A stretch of 17,025 bases of DNA from Cyanobacteria bacterium T3Sed10_344R1 (GTDB lineage Bacteria > Cyanobacteriota > Cyanobacteriia > Phormidesmidales > Phormidesmidaceae): the NCBI GenBank assembly GCA_003566335.1, contig PXDR01000621.1, forward strand, positions 1 to 17,025, written 5' to 3'. A program made the translations under genes and the position numbers. Below are positions 1-8,600 of this stretch, in pieces (positions within the stretch are counted from its first letter, which is position 1; each line of letters starts with the position of its first letter). The notes beneath the pieces are model-generated. The model was not told where the DNA came from. It saw nothing but the letters and a program-made list of their open reading frames with translations, and searched no databases.

Positions 1-1
1 A

Positions 2-3000
2 GACGCCCCGATGGCTGAGGCTGCTGCCGATGACCTAGATTTGTCCACTGCCGACGGCGACCTTGACTTAGGCGATTTGGATCTAGATGACCTAGATGCG
101 GACCTAGACGCTGGCGAGCCAGAGGGGGGTGGACTTGAGGGAGATTTGGATTTGGCGTTTGACGCCCCCCAGTCAGATGACGTTCCGGTGGATGAGTCCG
201 ACTCAGGCGATTTTGACGCTGAACTCAACTTTGATCTGCCGGATCAGGCTGATGGTTGGGATGGGTTAGATCTGACTGAGGGCGATGCCGATAGCTTTGA
301 AGCAGAACTTGGGGAAGCCAGCGACGAGTTCCTTGACGACTTGGGTGAGCTAGAGGATGGGGATCTAGGAGATGGAGATCTAGGGGATGGCGGTTTAGAT
401 GGCGACCTCGATGACCTAGCTGCCGCAGCGGTTGAGACTCCCCGCAACGGGCCAGAAGTTGGCTCGGCTGAGCTCAACAGCTTGGCTGACCTGTTTGAGG
501 GCGATTCCGACATGCTGGGCAATACCTGGCAGGAAGAAGTCGTTGGCCCTGAAGCGCCTGTGCTGGAGTCTGCGGTCTCAGATAGCGATGACTTTTCTGA
601 CCTGCTGGGGGATACGCCTGACGAAAGCGCTAGCCCTGAGGCGGATCTTGGCGATTTGTTTGGGGATGAGTTGCCCGAAGAGGACGCCCCGGACGATGGG
701 TTGGCGGACTTTGATTTTGGCGAGAGTGCAGCCGACGCAGACGCCAGTTTGGATGATCTCGATCTGCCGTCTGAGCCGACAGCTGCGGCGGAACCTGACT
801 TAGCCACGAGTGAAGCGGCTGCCCCTCCTGACTTGAGTGCCGATCTTTCTGACTTGAGTGCGGATGTATTTACCGACCCCGCTGTCGCTCCAGATGATGC
901 GGCCCCGGATGATGCGGCCTTAGATGATTCGATGTTTGTGGCGGACGAGGGTGAGGCAGAAGCCGCGCTGTTCTCAGATGAGCTCGACCTGACTGAGACA
1001 GAGTCTGCTGAGGCGGCTGTTCCTGACAGTTCCCTGGCCCCAGATTTGGCCTCAGATATTGAAGACTCTGGTGAGGACGAGTTTGCTGACTTGCTATCGG
1101 TGGGCAGCACAACACCCGCTGACGGCGCTCAGTCAGAAGTAGACGCCTTCTTTGAGGATGACCTGACTGACGATGGTCTGACGGGGAGCAGTTCCCTCGA
1201 TGACTCGCAAAATCTGGGCGACTTAGACGATATTTTTGGCGATGCGGGTGAGGACACGGCAGCGAGTTTGAGCTTTGCTGCCGATCTCGGAACAGAGCCT
1301 ACCGATGCGATCGCACCCGAAGAAACCGACGCCACTTGGAACCCTGGAGACGACCTGGCCGTAGCCAGTGCGACCACCGCTCCGGCTTCAACAGGGGATG
1401 ACCTAGCTGAGATCGACGACCTGTGGTCAGGAGCCGAGGATGATAGCGTCCCAGATAGCTCCCTCGATTCACTGGAGTTGGATGAAGCCACGGACGATAG
1501 TTCAGCAGTTCTCGATGGGGATGACTGGGGTGATCTAGAGGCGGGTTCAGAAGGCGGGGTAGCCGTTGATCTGGATGCAGATGTGGCGGATGCCGACAAT
1601 GCCGATACTGACGATGCCGATACCGACGATGACATCGAGGCTGATTTGTGGGATTCAACGGCGCTGTCCCTAGAGACTGAGGCGGCTCCAGATGCAGCCT
1701 CTGACTCCCCAGACCTTGACCCAGACGGCGATGACTTCTCCGGCTTATTTGATGATGAAGCGGCGGCAGACGATCATGGAATCCCAGCCGTTGAGTCTCC
1801 TAGCCCCGAGGCCGAAGCCGGACTGTTTGACGACTCAGCTGACGATGACGATTTTTCTGGACTGTTTGATGAAGGGGACGACCTCTCAGACCCGACAGCA
1901 ACGGATGCGATCGCAGACGATCTCGATTTAGCCGAAGCCAGTGAGACTGAGGAAGAAGACCTCGAAGATCTGGCGTTGTTTGATCAAGGAGATGATGCCG
2001 CTGAAACCGCTGCGACGGGAGCTGCCCCCGCCGATGCCGACTGGAATCTGGGCGGAGAACTCGACGGAGAAGAGGCTGAGGATGAAGCGGGCTTCGGTGA
2101 CTGGCTGGATGCCGCCGCCGAGGGCGATGAGCTAGAGGCTGACCTTGACACCGCCAGCCCTGAAGCTAGCGAAGCAACCCCCGATCTTGAGCTTGAGGAT
2201 TTTGACCTCCCGGCTGATGACGCGGCAGAGGATGCAGCCCTGGGCTTAGACGACGCTAGCTTTGACCTAGAGTTTGATGACTCAGGCTTGTCCGGTGAGA
2301 CAGCTGTAGAGACGCCGTTTGAGGGCGCTGAAGAGAGTCTAGACGGTGATCTAGGAGATGGGTTTGGCAATTTGTTTGAGGCTGAGGATGGTCTCGACGA
2401 TGAGCTTGACCTAGAGGCTCCTGACCTGGGAGCGGAGGCAGTGGATCTAGAGTCCCCTGAGTCTGCGGGCGCTGAGGATGAGCTAGACGACCTGTTTGGC
2501 GCTGAGGATGAGCTTTCCCAAGCAGAAGAGGGTGCCGCCGCTGAACTCGATGACTTGGATCTCGGCCTCGACAGCGATGAGTCAGATGACTTGGATCTCG
2601 ACCTTGGCAGCGATGAGTCAGGCGATCTGGACGAACTATGGGGGGCCGATGAGGCTGAAGCGGCTCCCGATCTGGATTTGGCGGATGCGCCAGACCTATC
2701 GTTTGAAGATGAGGTCGCAGAACCCGCAGCCACAGAAGCAGAACAGTCCGGCGACTTAGGGGCGCTAGACCTATCCCCAGATGATGACCTGACTGACCTG
2801 GATGGCCTTGATGATCTGCTGCTGGATGATGATCCCCCGGCTGCTGTGGCTGCTGTGGCTGCTGAGCAGGCTGAGGCTGACCTAGACTTTTCGACCAGGG
2901 AGTTAGGGACAGAAGCCGAGGCCGAGTTAACGTCAGCCGCAGGCGCAGACGATGACTTTGATGACCTTGAGGCGCTATTGGATGACGACTCAGCTGAGGC

Positions 3001-5248
3001 TGCGATCGCACCTGACGTTCCCGCCTCAGCCAGCGCAAGCACAGCAGCGGCAGACGACAACTTTGACGACTTAGATGCCCTGCTCGAAGAAGACGAGTCT
3101 CTTGACCTGTCCCTGGATGACGCTTTAGACGACCAGGAGGAGGAGGACGTCGAAGAAGAAGACGAATTTGGCGACCTGGAAAAGCTGCTAGAAGAGGCTG
3201 ATCAGGCCCTTGGGGGCACGGGGAAAGGCTTGATCCGCACGGCCCAGACTTCCCTCCGCCGCGCTCGCAGTGGCGGCGCGCTGGGAGATCAAACCATGAA
3301 GGTGTCGGTTAAGCACCTCGATAACCTCAGCAACCTGGTTGGGGAACTGGTGGTTAACCGCAACACCCTAGAGCAAGACCAAGAGCGGCTGCGGCAGTTC
3401 CACGACAACCTGCTGTTCCAGGTGCAGCAGCTCAACGACGTGGGACAGCGGATGCGGGATCTCTACGAGCGCTCCCTGCTAGAAAGCTCGTTGATGAATA
3501 GCCGCCAGGCGTATCAGCTGATTGGCCCTTCTGACGGCTCCCCAGCTAGAACTAGCCACGCCAGTGGAGCGGTCTTTGACGATCTGGAAATGGATCGCTT
3601 TACCGGCTTCCACACCCTGTCCCAAGAGATGATCGAGCTGATTGTGCGGGTGCGGGAATCCGCCTCGGACATTGCCTACACGGTGGAATCGTCAGATCAA
3701 GTCACCCGCCAATTCCGCCAGGTCACCACCCAACTCCAAGAAGGGTTGAATAAGGCGCGGATGATGCCCTTCTCCCAAACCGCTGACCGGCTACCTCGGG
3801 CCGTGCGGGATATTTCCCTCAAGTGCGGCAAAGAAGCCCGGCTGGTGGTGGAAGGCCGCGACACCCTGATTGACCGGATGATCCTAGACAAGCTCTACGA
3901 TCCAATGACTCACCTGGTCAATAATGCGATCGCCCACGGGATCGAGTCCCCAGAGGTGCGAGCCGCTGCCGGAAAACCGGTCGAGGGCAGCATTGTTGTC
4001 CGGGCGTTCTACCAAGGGAACCAGACCGTTATCTACGTGGCGGATGACGGGGCAGGTATCAACCCAGCAGTGGTGAAGCGGAAAGCCATCCAAAAAGGGT
4101 TGATTACCCCGGCCCAGGGCGACCAGATGAGCGATATCGAAATTATCGACCTGCTGTTCCAGCCCGGATTTAGCACGCGGGATCAGGCCGATGACATCTC
4201 CGGTCGCGGGGTGGGCATGGACGTGGTGCGCACAGAGCTAGAGAAAATTCGCGGCGTGGTTTCCATCGACACCACCCTCGGCAAGGGCACCAGCTTCACC
4301 ATCCGCCTGCCCTTGACCCTGAGTATTTCCAAAGCCTTGACCTGCATCAGCAACCAGGCCCGCATCGCCTTCCCGATGGACGGGGTTGAGGACATGTTCG
4401 ACGTGCCTCGGGATCGGGTGCAGCAAAATGATCAGGGTCAGTCCAGCATTCTCTGGCGCGACACTCTGCTGCCCTTCCGGCCCCTGTCTGATCTGCTGCA
4501 GTTTAACCGCAGCTTGGGTCGAGGCCGGGTCTACGGCGGCAACCAAGACGAAGAAGTGATTTCTATCGTCATGCTGCGCAGCGCCAACACCCACATCGCC
4601 CTCCAAGTAGATCAGGTACTAGGCGAGCAGGAAATTGTAATCAAGCAGCTCGAAGGCCCAGTGCCCAAGCCCGTGGGTATTGCCGGGGCGACGGTGCTAG
4701 GGGATGGGCGCGTGATGCCGATTGCGGACGTGCTAGAGCTGATTGACCTGTCCCTGGGTCGGGTTCGCCGGGAGGCTGGCTCTTCCCTATGGGCTTCCGA
4801 CGCTCAGACGCCTGCTGCTGAGACCCAGCCAGTTCAAACTGAGCCCATGGTGCTGATTGTGGACGACTCGATTACGGTGCGCGAGCTGCTGTCCATGAGC
4901 TTCAACAAGGTCGGCTACCGGGTTGAACAAGCCCGTGACGGTCAAGAAGCCTGGGAAAAACTGCGATCGGGTCTGCCCTGTGACTTGGTCTTCTGCGACA
5001 TTGAAATGCCCCGGATGGATGGCCTAGAGCTGTTGTCTCGCATTCAGAAAGACCCCAATCTAACTGGGATTCCGATTGCGATGCTGACCTCTCGGGGAGC
5101 CGATCGCCACCGGCAGATGGCGGTCGATCTTGGGGCAAGCGGCTACTTTACCAAGCCCTATCTAGAAGAAGCGCTGCTGGACGCTGCCCAGCGCATGCTC
5201 AACGGTGAGCGGATGTCTGGGATCAAGGCCGTAGAAGTGGCTGAGTGA
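2..5248 (+). CDS. CheA-type hybrid histidine kinase (PilL/PixL-like), 5'-truncated
   Basis: Cytoplasmic chemotaxis-type kinase that would autophosphorylate and pass phosphate to response regulators controlling phototaxis, pili or related behaviour. The frame is open to the left edge, so the ATG at 11 is probably internal and the HPt domain (phospho-His) should lie upstream. Numbering from that Met: residues 1-1055 are Asp/Glu/Ala/Leu/Ser/Gly low complexity; ~1096-1260 dimerisation/helical region; ~1280-1430 CheA-type HATPase with N box HLVNNAIAHG (H1301), G1 DDGAGI (1345) and G2 GRGVGMD (1398); ~1437-1590 CheW-like domain; 1613-1730 receiver with VDDS, phosphoacceptor D1663 (CDIEMPRMDG) and conserved K1715. 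All kinase and receiver catalytic motifs look intact. The acidic linker is far longer than the usual CheA linkers. The family call is firm. Which cyanobacterial paralogue this is cannot be decided, because the N-terminus and gene neighbours are outside the window. Confidence 0.93.
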   Translation, partial: DAPMAEAAADDLDLSTADGDLDLGDLDLDDLDADLDAGEPEGGGLEGDLDLAFDAPQSDDVPVDESDSGDFDAELNFDLPDQADGWDGLDLTEGDADSFEAELGEASDEFLDDLGELEDGDLGDGDLGDGGLDGDLDDLAAAAVETPRNGPEVGSAELNSLADLFEGDSDMLGNTWQEEVVGPEAPVLESAVSDSDDFSDLLGDTPDESASPEADLGDLFGDELPEEDAPDDGLADFDFGESAADADASLDDLDLPSEPTAAAEPDLATSEAAAPPDLSADLSDLSADVFTDPAVAPDDAAPDDAALDDSMFVADEGEAEAALFSDELDLTETESAEAAVPDSSLAPDLASDIEDSGEDEFADLLSVGSTTPADGAQSEVDAFFEDDLTDDGLTGSSSLDDSQNLGDLDDIFGDAGEDTAASLSFAADLGTEPTDAIAPEETDATWNPGDDLAVASATTAPASTGDDLAEIDDLWSGAEDDSVPDSSLDSLELDEATDDSSAVLDGDDWGDLEAGSEGGVAVDLDADVADADNADTDDADTDDDIEADLWDSTALSLETEAAPDAASDSPDLDPDGDDFSGLFDDEAAADDHGIPAVESPSPEAEAGLFDDSADDDDFSGLFDEGDDLSDPTATDAIADDLDLAEASETEEEDLEDLALFDQGDDAAETAATGAAPADADWNLGGELDGEEAEDEAGFGDWLDAAAEGDELEADLDTASPEASEATPDLELEDFDLPADDAAEDAALGLDDASFDLEFDDSGLSGETAVETPFEGAEESLDGDLGDGFGNLFEAEDGLDDELDLEAPDLGAEAVDLESPESAGAEDELDDLFGAEDELSQAEEGAAAELDDLDLGLDSDESDDLDLDLGSDESGDLDELWGADEAEAAPDLDLADAPDLSFEDEVAEPAATEAEQSGDLGALDLSPDDDLTDLDGLDDLLLDDDPPAAVAAVAAEQAEADLDFSTRELGTEAEAELTSAAGADDDFDDLEALLDDDSAEAAIAPDVPASASASTAAADDNFDDLDALLEEDESLDLSLDDALDDQEEEDVEEEDEFGDLEKLLEEADQALGGTGKGLIRTAQTSLRRARSGGALGDQTMKVSVKHLDNLSNLVGELVVNRNTLEQDQERLRQFHDNLLFQVQQLNDVGQRMRDLYERSLLESSLMNSRQAYQLIGPSDGSPARTSHASGAVFDDLEMDRFTGFHTLSQEMIELIVRVRESASDIAYTVESSDQVTRQFRQVTTQLQEGLNKARMMPFSQTADRLPRAVRDISLKCGKEARLVVEGRDTLIDRMILDKLYDPMTHLVNNAIAHGIESPEVRAAAGKPVEGSIVVRAFYQGNQTVIYVADDGAGINPAVVKRKAIQKGLITPAQGDQMSDIEIIDLLFQPGFSTRDQADDISGRGVGMDVVRTELEKIRGVVSIDTTLGKGTSFTIRLPLTLSISKALTCISNQARIAFPMDGVEDMFDVPRDRVQQNDQGQSSILWRDTLLPFRPLSDLLQFNRSLGRGRVYGGNQDEEVISIVMLRSANTHIALQVDQVLGEQEIVIKQLEGPVPKPVGIAGATVLGDGRVMPIADVLELIDLSLGRVRREAGSSLWASDAQTPAAETQPVQTEPMVLIVDDSITVRELLSMSFNKVGYRVEQARDGQEAWEKLRSGLPCDLVFCDIEMPRMDGLELLSRIQKDPNLTGIPIAMLTSRGADRHRQMAVDLGASGYFTKPYLEEALLDAAQRMLNGERMSGIKAVEVAE
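361..390 (+). repeat. 15-bp tandem duplication in acidic linker
   Basis: Two 15-bp units (361-375, 376-390; 13 of 15 bases identical) encode two consecutive GDLGD-type pentapeptides. The unit is a multiple of three, so duplication keeps the frame. Confidence 0.75.
890..919 (+). repeat. 15-bp tandem duplication in acidic linker
   Basis: Units 890-904 and 905-919 differ at one base and encode repeated PDDAA. A third, more diverged unit (LDDS) follows at 920-934. Confidence 0.75.
1601..1630 (+). repeat. 15-bp tandem duplication in acidic linker
   Basis: Units 1601-1615 and 1616-1630 differ at one base and encode ADTDD twice. Confidence 0.75.
2549..2620 (+). repeat. 36-bp tandem duplication in acidic linker
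   Basis: Units 2549-2584 and 2585-2620 match at 33 of 36 positions and encode two consecutive 12-residue blocks, DDLDLGLDSDES and DDLDLDLGSDES (residues 847-870). The high nucleotide identity suggests a relatively recent in-frame duplication. Confidence 0.85.
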
Positions 5249-5277
5249 TGTTGCCGGATGATGCGGTGCGGTGAAGG

Positions 5278-7005
5278 CTAAGCCGGTGGCTGGCACGACG
5301 CTAGCCACCGCCAGCAGGGCAGGAAATAAGCTGCCAGGACGTCATCTACCTGCCAAAACTCGTGGTAGCAATCTCCGGCGCAGTAGCTAGTAATGAAGAT
5401 CAGCAGTAAATCCTGCATGGGCAAAGGCGGGGAGGACTGGGTTAACGCTGGCTGGGTGTAAAGCTGGTTCAGCACGGTTTGAACTTGCAGCAAATTAGTG
5501 ACGATGGCGGCAAATAGGTTGCCGTCTGTGGCCAGGGTGGGCAGATAGGTGGTGCGGTATTCCTCTAAGAACAGGTGATGCAGCTGCAAAATCGCCTGTT
5601 TGAGGCTGATTTCTAGGGTTAGGGTTTGACTGGGCGTGAGGCCGTGGGTTGGGCTGAGATCGGCCAGTAAGTCGGATTCTAGGGGGCTCGGGTGGCGGAC
5701 GGAAAGCTCGACGCTCAGTAGGGGATGCAGCACCCGCAGAAACAGGAAGTCTAGGTCTGCCAAGCTGAGGTCGAGGTTGGTGGGCTGATGCTTGAAGACT
5801 GAGGAACTCGGCAGATCTGCTGCTGACTGGGGATGGCTCCAGACGAATTTAAACTCGGCCACGTCGGCCACGATTTCCCCGAGCAGGTGGGTGAACAACA
5901 GACCTAGCCGCTGTCGCACTTCGCCGTGAAAGAACAGTCGGGCCTTGGCTAAATCCAGCGTCACCTGGTCGTCCTTGAGGCCAAAGAGCTGGCGGTAGGT
6001 GAGGGGGCCAGCTTCGGTATAGGCGGTTTCGGCTGCTCGTAGGGGTTCCTGGCAATCAGCTAAGGTGGCGTAGTCGCTCTGGAATTGGGTGAGCCCTAGC
6101 TGCCAGTAGTGACCCCAGATGTCGTGAATTAGGAACGTTTCGGCCTCGGCCAGGGGTAAAACGCCGACGGTGGCGGCTAGGGCTTGGGCGATCGCAGCTT
6201 TTGATCGGCCCAACTCTGACGCCAGTTGTTCTAGCCAGGGCGATTGAATCTGCTCGGGACGGCAGGGGCCAAAGGTTGGAAAGCGGCGGAATTGGTCAAA
6301 GCTGAAGGTTTGGATTTGGGCCTGGATTTGTTGAAGCCGCTGGCGGCTGGGGCCAGTTAGGGCCGGATTGTCTAGGGCAGTGTCAAAGTCGAGGCAAAAG
6401 TAAATCTGGGTGGGGGTATAGAGTCCGTGAATAGCGTCGGCAGGCAGCGGACAATCAAACAGCCGCTGGAACAGCCGGGCAAAATCCGTCTGGGTCGGCT
6501 GGTTCGGCTGCGGGCTGACGCTGGTGAGGACGGCGGCGATGAGCTGGCTCTGTTGGGTTAAGTGCCGATCGGCTTGGTCGAGTTGGCCCAGGAGGGTGGC
6601 GATCGCAGCTTCCCCGAGCTGAAACTGATTCCCTAGTTGGTGGAGGATTGAGCTCTGCTGTAGCCAGTCAGGTAGGGAATCTGGTCGGTACTTTTCCAGG
6701 GTGGGGGAGGGCAGGGTGCCCCGCCAGCCGCTGCTGCCGGTTTGACCATAGCGGCTGACCAGCAGCACTGCCTGGACAAAGGCTTGGCGCACGGGGTGGG
6801 GGATTTGGTCAATGGGGATGCGATCGCAGCAGATCTCGTGCCCATACCCCTGGATTTGGCTCTGGATTTGCCGAAGCCGCTGCTGGCGACGGGCCACCAC
6901 TGCCGGTTCCCGATCGGCGGCGGCAGACAGCACCAAATAGCGGCAAATCTGCAATGCCTCGGCCAAAAGAACTCGCTGTTCTGCCGTTGGCTGGGGCTGA
7001 CTCAT
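5278..7005 (-). CDS. Unrecognised 575-residue conserved-looking protein
   Basis: I do not recognise this family. No signal peptide or membrane segment is visible, so it is probably cytoplasmic, and it is rich in Gln and Leu and mostly helical in appearance. Distinctive blocks are HDIWGHYWQ at 294-302 (H294, D295, H299), HLLGEIVADVAEF at 373-385 (H373, E377, D381, E384), HHLFLEEY at 476-483 and CAGDCYHEFW at 542-551. These His/Asp/Glu clusters could form a metal site, but that is inference. A Gln-rich helix pattern around residues 40-53 recurs near 221-235. The ATG at 7005 lies two bases after the upstream gene's stop (TAG-CT-ATG), so the start is well placed and the two genes are probably co-transcribed and translationally coupled. 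Its function may therefore relate to the SBP-OmpA protein. Confidence 0.85.
   Translation of the reverse strand: MSQPQPTAEQRVLLAEALQICRYLVLSAAADREPAVVARRQQRLRQIQSQIQGYGHEICCDRIPIDQIPHPVRQAFVQAVLLVSRYGQTGSSGWRGTLPSPTLEKYRPDSLPDWLQQSSILHQLGNQFQLGEAAIATLLGQLDQADRHLTQQSQLIAAVLTSVSPQPNQPTQTDFARLFQRLFDCPLPADAIHGLYTPTQIYFCLDFDTALDNPALTGPSRQRLQQIQAQIQTFSFDQFRRFPTFGPCRPEQIQSPWLEQLASELGRSKAAIAQALAATVGVLPLAEAETFLIHDIWGHYWQLGLTQFQSDYATLADCQEPLRAAETAYTEAGPLTYRQLFGLKDDQVTLDLAKARLFFHGEVRQRLGLLFTHLLGEIVADVAEFKFVWSHPQSAADLPSSSVFKHQPTNLDLSLADLDFLFLRVLHPLLSVELSVRHPSPLESDLLADLSPTHGLTPSQTLTLEISLKQAILQLHHLFLEEYRTTYLPTLATDGNLFAAIVTNLLQVQTVLNQLYTQPALTQSSPPLPMQDLLLIFITSYCAGDCYHEFWQVDDVLAAYFLPCWRWLASCQPPA
5284..5310. 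terminator. Possible hairpin at convergent gene ends
   Basis: Perfect 8-bp inverted repeat, CGGTGGCT (5284-5291) and AGCCACCG (5303-5310), with an 11-nt loop. It starts 36 nt after the stop of the kinase gene and lies inside the last codons of the convergent - strand gene. No T-run follows on +, so it could be a Rho-assisted stop or simply coding sequence. The gap between the two stop codons is only 29 bp, and no better terminator is visible. Confidence 0.3.
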
Positions 7006-7007
7006 AG

Positions 7008-8597
7008 CTAATCCACCCGCACCAGCCGAATTTCGGTGCGCTGCTGGCGCGGATCCGCCGTGGGCACATTGCCCAGCAGTTGGCTAAAGCCCCGGCCCTC
7101 CGCCACGATATTGTGCTGCACCCCCTGGCTGCGCAAAAAGTCCACCACCACCTGAGCCCGCTGCTGACTCAGCCGCTGGTTGAGATCCGCTGGCCCAGTC
7201 TGAGAGGTGTGGCCAATCACCCGCACCGCCACGGTTTCTGGGTTAAATTCCTGCACGTCCTGCACCAGGGCGCTCAGGGTTTGCTGGCCGGTGGCCGTGA
7301 GCTGGGCCGATCCGGTACTAAATTCCACCTGGCCTTCCACATTGAGGTTGCCAATGTCGGGAGCGGCCTGTACTTGGGTATCACTGACGGGGGTGACGGC
7401 TGGGGTGGCGGCTTCAGCCCCACTGAGGCGATCGGCCAGTTCGGGGTTATCGGCCCGCACGAGGTCAATCAGGGTTTGGGTATTGGCAGCAGCCTTGCTG
7501 AGGAACTGGCTGCTGTAAAGGGTCTCGGGCTCTGCTGGCACTGCATTCAGCCGACCGGACAACACCAGCACGGCAGCGGTCGCCTCAATCCGGCGACGCA
7601 GGGTGCCTTCTGCCATCCACGTTTGGGCTTCAGCCGCCGTAAAAAAGTCGATGCCCTGGAGCACAGCGGCGGCTTCGGCGGGGGATAACTCCCCGTCTTC
7701 GGCAATTTGTTGCTGGAGTTGGGACGCATCCCGTACATTGGTGTCGATGCGGCGGTAATAGGCTTCGAGCAGTTCAGAAACGAGGGTGGGCTGGCTCTGC
7801 AACAGTCGATCGGAAGCCACCAGCACATCCACAATCGACCCCGGCGCATCGTTGCTGGACAGCACCACCGTGTAGTCCTGCTGCCGGGCTTGGGTGACAA
7901 AGGGCTCCCACAAGACTGCGATCGCAACCTGTTCGGACGGATCCTGCATCAGTTCCCAGGCTTGGGAGGCATCTTCCACCTCAATCACGTTGAAGTCAGA
8001 CAGATTAAAGGCATCAAACTTGGTGTCTAGCACCAGGGCCAGATACTCGCTCGGGGTATCTCCGGCGTAGGCAATGCTCAGGGTTTCCCCTTGGCTCTGG
8101 GCCTGTTGAATCAGGGCTTCTAGCTCTAGCAGGGAGGTCAATTCCGGATATTGAACTGTATTCAGCACCACCGCATCTGCCCCGATGGTGCGGTCAATCA
8201 ATCCGACAATTTGCCCCTGGGGCTGCTGCTGCAAAAACTGATCTAGGGTCGTGACGATGAGATCGGCCTCACCGGTTGCCAGACTCTCGGCCCGAGCCCC
8301 CTGGTCAAACTCGTCGGCGTAGCGCAGACCCACCCCAAACTCTGACAAAAGCTGCTGAAACTCGGCACTGCGGAACGTGCTGTAGCCACTGAAGGTATCC
8401 CCCAGCAGCAGCACTTCCGACTCGCCCCGGGGTGCAGTGCGGCGGGCGCTGGATTCACCCTCCGCCTGGCTAGAGGGGAGCTGAATGCCGCCAACCAAAT
8501 CAGGATTCATGCGGTGGAGAAACCACGCGCCGCCCCCTAATAGCCCCATTGTCACAACCAGGGTGCCCACCAGGGCTGGAACATTTGATTTCGTCAT
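7008..8597 (-). CDS. Membrane-anchored periplasmic substrate-binding domain fused to OmpA-like domain
   Basis: The N-terminus has a short basic start and a hydrophobic segment (about residues 7-27), consistent with an uncleaved anchor or signal sequence exporting the rest to the periplasm. Residues ~60-350 resemble an ABC-type solute-binding fold of the NMT1/SsuA/phosphate type (VLLLGDTFSGY start, AYAGDTPSEYLALV, IAVLWEPFV, VLVASDRLLQ). Residues ~417-529 are an OmpA-C-like peptidoglycan-binding domain (VEFSTGSAQLT, VIGHTSQTG, NQRLSQQRAQVVVDFL). N473 and R480 of the NxxLSxxRA motif are present, but the Asp usual in GHTDxxG is Ser465. SBP-OmpA fusions are a known architecture; no permease or ATPase gene is nearby. 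The ATG at 8597 is preceded by AGGAG (8605-8601). The gene is followed after two bases by the 575-residue gene. The ligand cannot be told from sequence. Confidence 0.85.
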   Translation of the reverse strand: MTKSNVPALVGTLVVTMGLLGGGAWFLHRMNPDLVGGIQLPSSQAEGESSARRTAPRGESEVLLLGDTFSGYSTFRSAEFQQLLSEFGVGLRYADEFDQGARAESLATGEADLIVTTLDQFLQQQPQGQIVGLIDRTIGADAVVLNTVQYPELTSLLELEALIQQAQSQGETLSIAYAGDTPSEYLALVLDTKFDAFNLSDFNVIEVEDASQAWELMQDPSEQVAIAVLWEPFVTQARQQDYTVVLSSNDAPGSIVDVLVASDRLLQSQPTLVSELLEAYYRRIDTNVRDASQLQQQIAEDGELSPAEAAAVLQGIDFFTAAEAQTWMAEGTLRRRIEATAAVLVLSGRLNAVPAEPETLYSSQFLSKAAANTQTLIDLVRADNPELADRLSGAEAATPAVTPVSDTQVQAAPDIGNLNVEGQVEFSTGSAQLTATGQQTLSALVQDVQEFNPETVAVRVIGHTSQTGPADLNQRLSQQRAQVVVDFLRSQGVQHNIVAEGRGFSQLLGNVPTADPRQQRTEIRLVRVD

Positions 8598-8600
8598 GGT

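Noticed and set aside
1709..1760. EF-hand-like DLDPDGDDF in the acidic linker
   Set aside because: The position-12 Glu and flanking helices are missing, and in such Asp-rich sequence DxDxDG is expected by chance.
244..3060. Long open frames on the - strand opposite the acidic linker (244-1110, 1129-1635, 1984-3060)
   Set aside because: They are Ser/Ala/Pro low-complexity shadows caused by the biased GAY/GCN/CTN codons of the + gene, with no domain and no start signals.
7080..7688. 202-residue open frame on + inside the SBP-OmpA gene
   Set aside because: It is fully antisense to a gene with clear domains and has no recognisable features of its own.
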